From the NCBI GenBank assembly GCA_027013095.1, contig JALUYI010000023.1:1-64000 (forward strand): DNA of 64,000 bases. The letters are read 5' to 3'. Positions 1-8,413 of the stretch are shown here, in pieces. The notes beneath the pieces were generated by a model. It had not been told where the DNA came from. It searched no databases and was given only the letters and a program-made list of their open reading frames with translations. The stretch comes from Paracoccaceae bacterium. Lineage in GTDB: Bacteria; Pseudomonadota; Alphaproteobacteria; Rhodobacterales; Rhodobacteraceae. How positions within the stretch are numbered: the stretch's first letter is position 1; each line of letters begins with the position of its first letter. The position numbers and the translations under genes are program-made.

Positions 1-120
1 AATCGCAAAAACGATGCGCCGCCAGGAACAACCGTCATTTGGCGAGGATTCTCGCGATTGGCGGACCTCGTCGACGGATTCAATGCTGCAAATCCCGAGG
101 CCCCACCGACTTGTGGGTAA
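1..120 (+). CDS. IS4/Tn5-like transposase, C-terminal fragment (5' end outside window)
   Basis: Frame 1 is open from the window edge to the TAA at 118-120 and encodes 39 residues. They contain the string RKNDAPPGTTVIWRGFSRL followed by ADLVDGF. Seen: a PPG-x4-WRG-x2-RL-x-D pattern. Known: IS4-family transposases of the IS50/Tn5 group commonly end with a similar RKxDGxPG...WRGLxRLxD stretch. The stop codon lies inside a sequence resembling an IS50-type end (109-127), which is usual for this group. Inference: this is the last part of a transposase whose element continues left of the window. The family call rests on a short stretch and memory of the pattern. Confidence 0.55.
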   Translation, partial: NRKNDAPPGTTVIWRGFSRLADLVDGFNAANPEAPPTCG

Positions 121-127
121 TTGAAAG
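109..127. repeat. Probable right terminal inverted repeat of an IS50-like element
   Basis: The 19 bases from 109 begin ACTTGTGGGTAA. They match the reverse complement of the IS50 outside end (ACTTGTGTATAAGAGTCAG) at 14 of 19 positions, including the first seven. The transposase stop codon is inside it. The element would end at about 127, so the 9 bp from 128 would be one copy of the target duplication. The other copy lies outside the window. Confidence 0.45.
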
Positions 128-128
128 C

Positions 129-159
129 TTGACCCTCCCCTTACTGGAAGGACCAGATA
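129..159 (+). promoter_or_regulatory. CueR-type (MerR family) copper-responsive promoter of copZ
   Basis: A -35 element TTGACC (129-134) and a -10-like CAGATA (154-159) are separated by 19 bp, the over-long spacer typical of MerR-family promoters. The spacer holds an interrupted dyad, CCCTCC-CCTTACT-GGAAGG, which is one mismatch from the CCTTCC-N7-GGAAGG arms of CueR operators. A strong SD (AAAGGAG, 168-174) follows and then copZ. Copper induction by a CueR-like activator is inferred; no cueR gene is in the window. Confidence 0.7.
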
Positions 160-182
160 GGGACCACAAAGGAGACTCAACC

Positions 183-383
183 ATGACAAAATTCAGTGTA
201 CCCGACATGACCTGCGGTCATTGCAAAGCGACGATTGAAACCGCCCTGAAAGAACTGGACGCCAACGCGGCAATCGACGTCGATCTGGAAAACCACGTCG
301 TTTCCGTCGAAGCGGCAGCCGAAGCGGCGGCGCTGCTGGCGGCAATCAAGGACGCAGGCTATACCCCAAGTCAGCTGAGCTGA
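183..383 (+). CDS. copZ: Copper chaperone CopZ (HMA-domain protein)
   Basis: A 66-residue cytosolic heavy-metal-associated domain that carries Cu(I) to P-type ATPases or regulators. The motif DMTCGHC (residues 7-13) supplies the two metal-binding cysteines, and the length is normal for CopZ/Atx1-like chaperones. An in-frame upstream extension to 39 was rejected: it crosses the insertion-sequence end and the promoter, while ATG 183 has AAAGGAG nine bases upstream. The promoter is of CueR type. No copA or cueR gene is adjacent inside the window; the insertion sequence upstream may have separated them. Function is firm from the motif. Confidence 0.9.
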   Translation: MTKFSVPDMTCGHCKATIETALKELDANAAIDVDLENHVVSVEAAAEAAALLAAIKDAGYTPSQLS

Positions 384-402
384 CGAGCCGCCTTTCTTGC
401 GC

Positions 403-416
403 CGGGCGGGCGCCCG
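403..416. terminator. Short GC-rich hairpin between convergent copZ and ior genes
   Basis: CGGGC (403-407) pairs with GCCCG (412-416) across a 4-base loop, between the 3' ends of copZ and the convergent oxidoreductase gene. The T tract is only two bases on the plus strand, so this is at best a weak terminator. Confidence 0.3.
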
Positions 417-417
417 T

Positions 418-3400
418 TCAAACCCCTACGAGGGCGGCAATCTTGGCGTCAAGGGCGGGCTTGGTGCGCGCGATTGACGCCTGCTTGACCGGACCAAAGC
501 CGCGGATCCCCTGCGCTGCCTTCAGAATTTGGATCCAGTCCTCGGCACTGTCTGGGGTCGCGTTTGCTCCGGCCAGCTCGAGAACCCCTTCGAACCAGGA
601 AATCAGCGCCCGCTCCTGGCGGCGCTCGGCGGTCGCACCGAAAGGATCGAACACCGTTCCCCGCAGAGGTTTGAGCCAGCCGAGCCCCTTGAACACGACC
701 CGGACCCACGGCCCGAAACGGCGCTTTTCCGGTCGGCCTCTGGCGTCCTTGGGTCCACCCAAGAGGGGCGGAGCCAGATGATAATATAACCGGTAACCGG
801 GCTCGAACTCCTGCGCGATCGAGGCCTGAAACGCCGGATCAAGATGCAGGCGCGCCACCTCGTATTCGTCCTTGAACGCCATCAGCCGACCCAGCGAGCG
901 GGCTGCCTCGGACAGCACCCGGGGGTCGATATCCGCCGGCAAAGCGGCCTGAAAGCGCGCCAGTGTTGCCCTGTAGCGCGCCGCGTATCCGGCGTTGCTA
1001 TGGGCGCCGAGAAAGGCGGCGGTTTCGGCGATGATCTGTGCCGGGTCCTCGGGCGGAGATTCCGGCTTTTCGGTGATCCCGGGCAGGTTCAGACGCTGCG
1101 GATCAGCAGCCAGAATGCGCCCCAGAGAAAACGCATCGTGGTTTTTTTCCGGCATGACGCCATTCAACTCGATCGCGCGCGCCAGTGCGGCGTGGCCAAC
1201 CGGAACCAGACCGTTTTGCCAAGCAAACCCCAGCATCATCACATTGGCAAAAACGCTATCGCCCAGCAGCGATTCCGCCGCCTGATTGGCGTTCAGAACC
1301 GCAAGGTTGTCGCCCCCCACCACCTTGGCCAACGCCGCCGCACGGGTGCCAACCTCAAGCGATGCATCGGGCGACAACACCAGATCGCCGGTGGGCATCT
1401 CGGCGGTGTTCAGCGCAACGCGCGTGCCGTTACGATAGGTGGCCGACGCCTTGGGTGACGTACTGACCACGACATCGCAACCGATCACCGCATCCGCGGC
1501 GCGCTGGTCGATGCGCACCTGATGCAGGGACTCCGGGGTTTCGCCAAGGCGCACAAAACTGAGGACCGGGCCGAATTTTTGGGCAAATCCGGTAAAGTCG
1601 AGCACACTGGCCCCCTTGCCCTCCAGATGCGCCGCCATGGTGACAAGGGCGCCGATGGTGACCACCCCGGTGCCCCCGACTCCGGTCACCAACAGGTCAT
1701 AGGGACCATCAAGGGTCGGCAACTCGGGCGCTGGCAGAGCCGCCGTCAGCCCGGCAATATCCAGATCCGCTGCGCTTTTCTGGCGCCGTTTGGCCCCCTC
1801 GACGGTGACGAAACTGGGACAAAAACCGTTCACACAGGAAAAGTCCTTGTTGCATGAGGACAGGTTGATCTTGCGCTTGCGACCGAACCGGGTCTCAATC
1901 GGCTCAACGCTGAGACAGTTTGATTCAACCGAGCAATCCCCGCAGCCCTCACACACCAGCGGGTTGATGACGGGATAGCGCGCCGGATCTTCCATCAGGC
2001 CGCGCTTGCGCCGACGGCGTTTCTCGGTGGCGCAGGTCTGCTCGTAAATCAGCACGCTGACTCCCTTGACCTTGCGTAATTCACGCTGCACCCGATCAAG
2101 GTGCCGACGGTCGTCAAAGCTGGTCCCAGAGGGGAAATCGCCGGCGCGGAACTTGCCAATGTCATCCGATACGACCGCGATGCGCGAGACCCCCTCGGCG
2201 CGGCAGACCTGCGCGATCGAGGCAACGCTGATCGGCCCGTCAACTGGCTGCCCGCCGGTCATTGCGACGGCATCGTTGAACAGGATCTTGTAGGTAATGT
2301 TGACCTTGGCGGCAACCGCCTGCCGGATGGCCATCGAGCCGGAATGATACCATGTGCCCTCGCCAAGGTTCTGAAAGACGTGCCCATCGCCCATGAATTT
2401 TGCCGCCGCCGTCCAGTTGACGCCCTCGCCGCCCATCTGGATCAGGCACGAGGTCTGCCGGTCCATCCACGTCGCCATGAAATGACAGCCGATGCCCGCC
2501 TGCGCGCGTGAGCCCTCGGGCACCCGCGTCGAGGTGTTATGCGGACAGCCCGAGCAGAAATAGGGTGTGCGCGTGGCGCCCGGAATTTGCAGGACGACGG
2601 GTGCACGGTCCAGATGCACCGCTGCCCGTTTGGCAAAGCCCTCGCCGGGGAACACGCCGTCAAGGCGCCGGGCGATCAGCGGTAACAGTTGACGCGGGGA
2701 CAATTCGCCGGTCCAGGGGATCAGGCGGGCGCCGGTCTCGTCATGTTTGCCCACCATCCGCCGCGGCTTGTCCCCGTCCCAGTCGTAGAAATACTCCTTT
2801 AGCTGGCTTTCGATGATGCCGCGCTTTTCTTCGACAATCACCACCTCGTCCTTGCCGCGCACAAACTCCAGCGCGCGGTGGCGCGGCAGCGGCCAGACCA
2901 GACCCACCTTGTAAACCGCAATGCCCAAACGCTCGGCGGTGGCGCTGTCTACCCCCAACAGGCGCAGGGCCTCCATCAGGTCCAGGTGCCCCTTGCCCGT
3001 GGTGATAAATCCAAAGCGGCCGGATTTTTCCCCGAACACAACCCGGTCGATGGGGTTGGCGTCAGCAAAGGCGTAAACTGCGTGTTTCTTGGCCTCCATG
3101 CGCTCTTCGATCGCGGGGCCGGGCAGATCCAGCCAGCGATAGTGCAGACCGCCCGGTGGCGCGGTGAAATCCGGGAGAACAAAAGAGCGGTCCTCCGAAA
3201 GTGCAACGCTCATCGCGCTTTCCACGGTTTCCGAGATCGCCTTGAAGCCGACCCATGTGCCGGAAAACCGCGACAACGCGTAACCGTATTCCCCGAACGC
3301 CAGATATTCAGCGACGTTCGCGGGGTTCAGAACCGGCATGAAATTTGCCAGAAACGCAGCATCGGACTGATGCGGCATCGACGAGGACACGCAGCCGTGG

Positions 3401-3855
3401 TCATCGCCCGCGACCACCAGAACACCGCCATGCGCAGAACTGCCGTAAGCGTTGCCATGCTTCAGCGCATCGCCCGCCCGATCCACCCCCGGCCCCTTGC
3501 CATACCACATGCCAAAGACCGCATCGACCGTGCGCTCGTCTGCGGTCTCGACCTGCTGGCTGCCCAGAACCGCGGTCGCTGCCAGATCCTCGTTGACCGC
3601 AGGCAGAAAGGTAACTCGGGCGGCATTCAGCTGTTGCTTAGCGCGCCACAGCTCCAGATCGACGCCGCCAAGGGGCGAGCCGCGATAGCCCGAGACGAAA
3701 CCGGCAGTGTTCAACCCGGCAGTGCGGTCGCGTCTGGCCTGATCCAGAAGGATGCGCACCAAGGCCTGGGTGCCGGTCAAAAACACCCGCCCCTCCAGTT
3801 TCCGATAGCGGTCGAGCAGTTGGTAATCCAGATCTTTTGGCGCATCAAATGCCAT
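418..3855 (-). CDS. Indolepyruvate ferredoxin oxidoreductase, fused alpha/beta/gamma subunits
   Basis: An 1145-residue cytoplasmic enzyme that oxidatively decarboxylates aryl- or branched-chain 2-oxoacids to acyl-CoA with ferredoxin as acceptor. Order: pyrimidine-binding 2-oxoacid oxidoreductase domain at the N terminus; a cysteine stretch FCSGCPHNTSTR and a TPP-binding region containing MGGEGVNWTAAAKFMGDGH in the middle; a ferredoxin-like cysteine cluster CEGCGDCSVESNC near residue 640; and a C-terminal gamma domain beginning TGVGGTGVVT. Separate IorA and IorB are the archaeal form; the single fused chain of this length is common in alpha- and betaproteobacteria. The start has SD GAGGG five bases upstream. 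A divergent Lrp/AsnC gene 230 bp away is its likely regulator. The exact substrate (indolepyruvate, phenylpyruvate) is not readable from sequence. Confidence 0.92.
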   Translation of the reverse strand: MAFDAPKDLDYQLLDRYRKLEGRVFLTGTQALVRILLDQARRDRTAGLNTAGFVSGYRGSPLGGVDLELWRAKQQLNAARVTFLPAVNEDLAATAVLGSQQVETADERTVDAVFGMWYGKGPGVDRAGDALKHGNAYGSSAHGGVLVVAGDDHGCVSSSMPHQSDAAFLANFMPVLNPANVAEYLAFGEYGYALSRFSGTWVGFKAISETVESAMSVALSEDRSFVLPDFTAPPGGLHYRWLDLPGPAIEERMEAKKHAVYAFADANPIDRVVFGEKSGRFGFITTGKGHLDLMEALRLLGVDSATAERLGIAVYKVGLVWPLPRHRALEFVRGKDEVVIVEEKRGIIESQLKEYFYDWDGDKPRRMVGKHDETGARLIPWTGELSPRQLLPLIARRLDGVFPGEGFAKRAAVHLDRAPVVLQIPGATRTPYFCSGCPHNTSTRVPEGSRAQAGIGCHFMATWMDRQTSCLIQMGGEGVNWTAAAKFMGDGHVFQNLGEGTWYHSGSMAIRQAVAAKVNITYKILFNDAVAMTGGQPVDGPISVASIAQVCRAEGVSRIAVVSDDIGKFRAGDFPSGTSFDDRRHLDRVQRELRKVKGVSVLIYEQTCATEKRRRRKRGLMEDPARYPVINPLVCEGCGDCSVESNCLSVEPIETRFGRKRKINLSSCNKDFSCVNGFCPSFVTVEGAKRRQKSAADLDIAGLTAALPAPELPTLDGPYDLLVTGVGGTGVVTIGALVTMAAHLEGKGASVLDFTGFAQKFGPVLSFVRLGETPESLHQVRIDQRAADAVIGCDVVVSTSPKASATYRNGTRVALNTAEMPTGDLVLSPDASLEVGTRAAALAKVVGGDNLAVLNANQAAESLLGDSVFANVMMLGFAWQNGLVPVGHAALARAIELNGVMPEKNHDAFSLGRILAADPQRLNLPGITEKPESPPEDPAQIIAETAAFLGAHSNAGYAARYRATLARFQAALPADIDPRVLSEAARSLGRLMAFKDEYEVARLHLDPAFQASIAQEFEPGYRLYYHLAPPLLGGPKDARGRPEKRRFGPWVRVVFKGLGWLKPLRGTVFDPFGATAERRQERALISWFEGVLELAGANATPDSAEDWIQILKAAQGIRGFGPVKQASIARTKPALDAKIAALVGV

Positions 3856-4085
3856 GTGGGCCCTCTTCTGTTTGTCCGGCGGATCGCACCATCACGACAG
3901 TTGGGGGTCTTGCGTGGACCCTGTCGTCCTTATCGCGGGGCGCAAATGTCGCGGTCGGTCCATTGGCTCCAGTATGGCACGGGCGGGCTGGCAAGAGTTT
4001 TTGTTCGGTTGCGATTATTGCCAAAATTCGGTAGGGTTTCCCAAACCAGGCTGTATTATAGGAATTTCCTGCCGACTGGAGACTA

Positions 4086-4553
4086 ATGATGGAATTAGAG
4101 CCGCAGGATCGTCGCATCCTGAACTGCCTGCAAAAGAACGGGCGGATCTCCAATCAGGATCTGGCAGAGGCTGTTGGCATGTCCAGTTCAGCCTGCTGGC
4201 GCCGGGTGCGGATGCTTGAGAGCAACGGCATCATCAAGGGCTATGGTGCCATCATTGATGCCGATGCGACCGGGTTGCAGTTCCACGCGATTCTGCACAT
4301 CATGCTGACCCGGCACAAACCCGAAAACCAGAGGGATTTCGTGCGCACGATCCGCGCGCGACCCGAAGTTCTGGGCTGTTACCAGACCACAGGGGATGCG
4401 GATTACCACCTGATCGTGCGCTGCGCCAACAAGGAAGACTACAACCGCTTTCTCGACGACACCCTGTTTCGCCTACCGGGCGTCGCCAATGTGCGCACCA
4501 ATCTGGTCCTGAAAGAGATCAAACACCAGATCGGTGTCGATCTGGACGACTGA
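4086..4553 (+). CDS. Lrp/AsnC family transcriptional regulator
   Basis: A 155-residue protein with an N-terminal winged HTH (about residues 5-60, including ILNCLQKNGRISNQDLAEAV) and a C-terminal RAM/AsnC ligand-binding domain (about 70-150). Length and architecture are standard for the family, which binds amino acids or their derivatives and acts as a local regulator. It is transcribed divergently from the indolepyruvate oxidoreductase gene, the usual position for a dedicated regulator, so control by an aromatic or branched amino acid is inferred. Upstream, TATTAT at 4054-4059 may be its -10 box. Tandem ATG codons open the gene; either could be used. Its 3' end faces the ABC permease gene 19 bp away. 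Confidence 0.9.
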   Translation: MMELEPQDRRILNCLQKNGRISNQDLAEAVGMSSSACWRRVRMLESNGIIKGYGAIIDADATGLQFHAILHIMLTRHKPENQRDFVRTIRARPEVLGCYQTTGDADYHLIVRCANKEDYNRFLDDTLFRLPGVANVRTNLVLKEIKHQIGVDLDD

Positions 4554-4572
4554 GTGCCCCGTAGCGCCCGCG

Positions 4573-5508
4573 TTAGCGCCCGCGGATTCGGGGGTCCAGC
4601 GCGTCGCGCAGGCCGTCGCCCATATAGTTCACGCTGAGAACCGTCAGGCTGATGGCCAGCCCCGGCCAGATCACCCGGGCGGGATGCAGGCTCATGAAAT
4701 TGGTGCTGTCAAACAAGAGACGCCCCCAGGTGGGGAAATCCGAGGGGAACCCGAGACCCAAAAAGCTGAGCGCGCTTTCGGTGATGATCGCATTGGCAAT
4801 CCCGAGGGTCGCCGAAACCATGATCGGAGACATGACATTGGGCAAAACGTGACGCAGGATCATCCGGTGCGGCGGGGTGCCGATGCTACGCGCGGCAAGG
4901 ACGAACTCCTGCTGTTTCAGGGCCAGCACATCGCCGCGCACGATGCGCGCCGTCTGCATCCAGCTGGTGATGCCGATGACAAAGACGATCAGGATGAAAA
5001 TGCCGGTCTCGGGCCCAAAGGCCGCGCGCAGCGTGTCCCGAAACAGCATGATGATAACCAGCAGCAGGGGCAGCAAGGGCAAGGCCAGAAATAGGTCGGT
5101 AAAGCGCATCAAAAGGCCGTCGATGCGGCGGAAATAGCCGGCGAGAACACCGACAAGAGTTCCCACAAACAGGCTGAGGGCCATCGCCACGACCCCCACG
5201 GCCAACGACACGCGCCCACCCGACAGCATCTGCGCAAAGGTATCGCGCCCCAGTTGATCCGTGCCCATGGGGTGGGCAAGACTCATTCCCTGATTCTTGG
5301 CGCGGATGTCGATATGGTTCGGCGCAATCGTCCACAGATGCGGCCCCACCAGAACCAGCAAAATGACCAGCACAAAGAACGCCAGTCCCAGAACCGCACC
5401 CTTGTGGGTCTTGAACTGATCCCAGACATCCCACCACTGGCTGCGGGGATCCTCGACCACGGCGATGGCCTCGATTTCGCCGATCGGGTTGGTGTTGAGA
5501 TCAGTCAT
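4573..5508 (-). CDS. Peptide-type ABC transporter permease, DppC/OppC family
   Basis: A 311-residue inner-membrane permease with an N-terminal membrane segment near residues 37-57, a periplasmic stretch and five further segments. The coupling region includes ARSIGTPPHRMILRHVLPN, the EAA-type loop that contacts the ATPases. Known: DppC/OppC subunits pair with DppB/OppB in importers for peptides, nickel or related solutes. ATG 5508 was chosen because the frame then starts inside the last codons of the upstream permease (8-bp overlap ATGACTGA), typical of translational coupling. It is last in the five-gene transport operon 10415-4573. The substrate cannot be read from the permease. Confidence 0.9.
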   Translation of the reverse strand: MTDLNTNPIGEIEAIAVVEDPRSQWWDVWDQFKTHKGAVLGLAFFVLVILLVLVGPHLWTIAPNHIDIRAKNQGMSLAHPMGTDQLGRDTFAQMLSGGRVSLAVGVVAMALSLFVGTLVGVLAGYFRRIDGLLMRFTDLFLALPLLPLLLVIIMLFRDTLRAAFGPETGIFILIVFVIGITSWMQTARIVRGDVLALKQQEFVLAARSIGTPPHRMILRHVLPNVMSPIMVSATLGIANAIITESALSFLGLGFPSDFPTWGRLLFDSTNFMSLHPARVIWPGLAISLTVLSVNYMGDGLRDALDPRIRGR

Positions 5509-6514
5509 AGCGAATCCTCGGATCAAGTATGCCGTAAAGGATATCGGCGATCAGGTTAAACAGCACGATCAGGACGGCAAAGATGAATGTCAGGGTTTGC
5601 ACCAGCGGGATATCAGCGCCCTGAATGCCAATGATCAGGAGCTGGCCAAGGCCGTTCACCTTGAACACCTGCTCGGTGATGATCGCCCCGCCAAAGACCT
5701 GTGGCACGCCAAGCGCGATCACCGTCACCACCGGGATCAGCGAGTTGCGCAGGACATGCACCAGAACCACGACCCTTTCGTTTAGCCCTTTGGCGCGAGC
5801 GGTGCGGACATAATCCTGATTGAGGTTGTCCAGCATCGAGGCCCGCATGAACCGGCTGATCTGCGCCGCGTTATAAAGCGCCAGCACAAAGACCGGCATG
5901 GCCATTTGGCGAATCTGCGCACCAAGACTGCTCCAGTCAGTGACCCGCAGCGTAGTGTCGTATATCGACGGGAACCAGCGCAGTTGCACTGAAAAGATGA
6001 CGATCATCAGAACGCCGGTGAAAAACGTCGGCACGGAAAAGCCGATCATGGAAATGAAGGTGCCGAGCTGATCGAACCAGCTATATTGGCGATAGGCCGA
6101 ATAGACCCCGATCGGCACCGCGATCAGGATGCCAACGACGTAGGAGAGACCAACCACCCACAGGGTCTGCGGCATGCGCTCGGCGATCAGATCGACGACC
6201 GGGCTGCGGGTTGCCCAGCTGGTCACGCGCAGGCGGTTCTCGCAATCGCCGATGCAACTGTGGGTCCATTCGCCCAACAGATTGAGCGGCTCGTTAACAA
6301 AGAATTGCACCAGCCAGCGGTAGTAGCGCACGTAGATCGGGTCGCCCAGACCCAGCGCCTTGCGGATCTGCTCGCGCACCTCGGCGGGGATGGTCAGGGG
6401 CAGGTTGCCGGTGGGATCGTTGGGGGCCAGATCAAGCAGCAGAAAGATGATAAGGCTGATCAGCAAAAGCGTCGGAATGGTGAACAGCAATCGTCTGATC
6501 GTGAAATTCAGCAT
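5501..6514 (-). CDS. Peptide-type ABC transporter permease, DppB/OppB family
   Basis: A 337-residue inner-membrane permease beginning with the usual N-terminal transmembrane helix (residues 9-28). The motif FNPPVDA-type region is replaced by the form seen in larger OppB proteins, with a long periplasmic loop (about residues 60-110, two cysteines in CIGDC). The coupling loop contains ARAKGLNERVVVLVHVLRN, close to the DppB consensus. It lies 129 bp after the binding-protein gene and overlaps the next permease by 8 bp. Its SD is GGAGG. The long loop with its cysteine pair is somewhat unusual and could be a substrate-specific feature. Confidence 0.9.
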   Translation of the reverse strand: MLNFTIRRLLFTIPTLLLISLIIFLLLDLAPNDPTGNLPLTIPAEVREQIRKALGLGDPIYVRYYRWLVQFFVNEPLNLLGEWTHSCIGDCENRLRVTSWATRSPVVDLIAERMPQTLWVVGLSYVVGILIAVPIGVYSAYRQYSWFDQLGTFISMIGFSVPTFFTGVLMIVIFSVQLRWFPSIYDTTLRVTDWSSLGAQIRQMAMPVFVLALYNAAQISRFMRASMLDNLNQDYVRTARAKGLNERVVVLVHVLRNSLIPVVTVIALGVPQVFGGAIITEQVFKVNGLGQLLIIGIQGADIPLVQTLTFIFAVLIVLFNLIADILYGILDPRIRYD

Positions 6515-6559
6515 AGGAGGGCGCCTTTACGCAACAGTCTTGTCTTGCAGATGGAGTGA

Positions 6560-6589
6560 GCACCGCCCCGACAACGGCAGGGGCGGTGC
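6560..6589 (-). promoter_or_regulatory. Intercistronic hairpin after the binding-protein gene
   Basis: A perfect 10-bp inverted repeat, GCACCGCCCC and GGGGCGGTGC, with a 10-base loop, lies in the 129-bp gap between the binding-protein and DppB-type genes. No U tract follows, so it is more likely an mRNA-stabilising or partial-attenuation structure that keeps the binding protein more abundant than the permeases. Confidence 0.55.
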
Positions 6590-6643
6590 AGAGGTTCCAG
6601 CGACCCCACCGACGCAAAGGCGCCAGCGGGATCGGTTCAGCGA

Positions 6644-8344
6644 TTACTTGGCGCGGTACCAGTCGGCAGCGTTCCACATTTCGCTATCCCAGGCGTTCAT
6701 CTTGACGCCCATCAGCGTTTTCGATCGGGCCGAGACCGAACCACGGTGAACCAGCGGGATCATCGCGCCGTCCTGCATCAGCATGTCGTTCATCGCCTTG
6801 GCCAGTTTTGCCCGTTCGTTGATGTCCGCAGTGCCGGCCATTTCCGATGACAGCTTGTCATAGGCCGGGTTGCAATAGCGCGGCATGTTGTCGCCCAGCC
6901 AGTTGTTCGCCGGCGAGGGGATCTGCTTGCAGGTCCAGCTGCCCATATAGGCCTCGGGGTCGGTGCCATTGAAGTTGTTGGTGTACATCTCGATATCGGC
7001 AAAGAACTTCTGGAACGTGTCCGGGCTGGACTGATCGCCCCCGAAGAAAACCGCCGCGTCAATATTTTTCAGCTCGGTTTCAACACCGATTTCGCTCCAC
7101 CACTGCTTGATCAGGGCTTGCGTGTCCTGACGCACCGCATTGGTCGAGGTCTGATAGAGGATCGACAGGCGTACACCGTTTTTCGCGCGAATCCCGTCCG
7201 AGCCGCGCTTCCAACCTGCGGTGTCAAGGATCTTGTTGGCCTTGGCGATGTCCTGAACGAGGCAGGAATCATTGGCGGTCGAGGCATAGATCGCCGGGGC
7301 GGGAAGGACGTTGCACGTCGGCTTGCCGGCGCTACCATAGCCCACATCCGAGATCGTCTGCCGGTCGATGGCCAGACTCAGCGCCTTGCGCACCGCCGGA
7401 TCGGACAGGAACGGATGCGGCCCGCCCTCGACGGTCGACCGCTTGTCGCCCAGTTTCGGGTCGGGGTTGGTAAAGTTCACCATCAGACGCTCAACCGAGG
7501 TTCCAAAGGCCGAGATCACCTCGCCCTTGCCCGCTGCCGCCATCTGTTTCAGGATCGTCGGATCGACCTGAAGGTTCCACGCATAATCGAACTCGCCGGT
7601 TTCCAAAACCGAACGCGCCGCCGCCGCCGCATCGCCGCCACCCTTGAAGGTCAAGCTGGCAAAGCTGGGCTTGTTGGGGTCGCGATAGTTGGGGTTGGCC
7701 TTCATCGTCACCACGTCATTGGCGCGGAACTGATCCACGACAAAGGGGCCGGTCCCGACCGGGTGAAAGTTTTGCTCGGTGCAGCTCGGAGCCTTGGCAC
7801 CGACACAATTCTTGAACTGCGCCGCCTGAATGATCGGGCTCTGGGCGCCGACAAACGGCCCGTAGGGAAACGGTTTGGGTTTGGAGAAGGTCACCTTGAC
7901 GGTCAGGTCGTCAATCGCCTCGACCTTGGCGACGTCAGCAAAATTCGCCTTTTGCGCACAACCGCCATCGGGAGCCATGCAGTAATTGGCGGTAAAGACC
8001 GCATCCTTGGCCGTCAGCGCCGAACCGTCAGACCATTTGATGCCGGGCTTGATGTGCCAGGTGATCGACTTCAGATCCTTGGAGACACCGCCGTTCTTGA
8101 CCGACGGGATTTCCTTGGCCAGCCAAGGCACCATATTGCCTTTTTCGTCATAGCGGGCCAGCGGTTCGATGATCAGCGAGGAGGCCTCGACATCCTTTGT
8201 TCCGCCGGACAGGAACGGGTTCAGAATCGAGACCGCCTGCCAGTAGATGATGTTCAGGTGGCCACTGTCGCCGCGCCCGGCCTGCGCCATTGGCGCCAGC
8301 GCCAGCGCCGCTGCGGCGCCGAGTAGAATGGATTTCATTTTCAT
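6644..8344 (-). CDS. Peptide-type ABC transporter substrate-binding protein (SBP_bac_5 family)
   Basis: A 566-residue periplasmic binding protein of the DppA/OppA cluster C. It has a Sec signal peptide (MKMKSILLG then an Ala/Leu-rich core, cleavage near AQA-GR), followed by the typical N-terminal IIYWQAVSILNPFLSGG and a first-domain segment near SLIIEPLARYDEKG. ATG 8344 was preferred over GTG 8347 because AAGGAG lies six bases before the ATG. Upstream come the two ATPase genes, downstream the two permeases. Cysteines are unusually frequent for this family (two pairs in the 120-190 region), suggesting periplasmic disulfides. Peptides or N-acylated amino acids are plausible cargo given the neighbouring M20 hydrolases (inference). 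Confidence 0.9.
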   Translation of the reverse strand: MKMKSILLGAAAALALAPMAQAGRGDSGHLNIIYWQAVSILNPFLSGGTKDVEASSLIIEPLARYDEKGNMVPWLAKEIPSVKNGGVSKDLKSITWHIKPGIKWSDGSALTAKDAVFTANYCMAPDGGCAQKANFADVAKVEAIDDLTVKVTFSKPKPFPYGPFVGAQSPIIQAAQFKNCVGAKAPSCTEQNFHPVGTGPFVVDQFRANDVVTMKANPNYRDPNKPSFASLTFKGGGDAAAAARSVLETGEFDYAWNLQVDPTILKQMAAAGKGEVISAFGTSVERLMVNFTNPDPKLGDKRSTVEGGPHPFLSDPAVRKALSLAIDRQTISDVGYGSAGKPTCNVLPAPAIYASTANDSCLVQDIAKANKILDTAGWKRGSDGIRAKNGVRLSILYQTSTNAVRQDTQALIKQWWSEIGVETELKNIDAAVFFGGDQSSPDTFQKFFADIEMYTNNFNGTDPEAYMGSWTCKQIPSPANNWLGDNMPRYCNPAYDKLSSEMAGTADINERAKLAKAMNDMLMQDGAMIPLVHRGSVSARSKTLMGVKMNAWDSEMWNAADWYRAK

Positions 8345-8382
8345 CACTTTCTCCTTGTTGAATTGCTCGTTTTCCTCGGGGC

Positions 8383-8401
8383 GGGGCGGTTGATCCGCCC
8401 C
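8383..8401 (-). promoter_or_regulatory. Intercistronic hairpin before the binding-protein gene
   Basis: A perfect 7-bp stem GGGGCGG/CCGCCCC with a 5-base loop, in the 69-bp gap between the second ATPase gene and the binding-protein gene. It lacks a U tract. With the hairpin at 6560-6589 it flanks the binding-protein cistron, an arrangement often linked to differential transcript stability in ABC importer operons. Confidence 0.5.
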
Positions 8402-8413
8402 TGTTCTTTGTGA

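Noticed and set aside
2878-4086. Long plus-strand open frame (about 400 codons) opposite the indolepyruvate oxidoreductase gene
   Set aside because: GC-rich coding strands often leave the antisense frame open. The product is Arg/Gln-rich with no domain, while the minus-strand frame encodes a complete conserved enzyme.
7118-8326. Long plus-strand frame antisense to the substrate-binding protein
   Set aside because: Shadow of a real gene; no domain, signal or SD.
8383-8401. Rho-independent terminator ending the transport operon between ATPase and binding-protein genes
   Set aside because: The stem is good but no U tract follows, and all five genes are needed for one importer.
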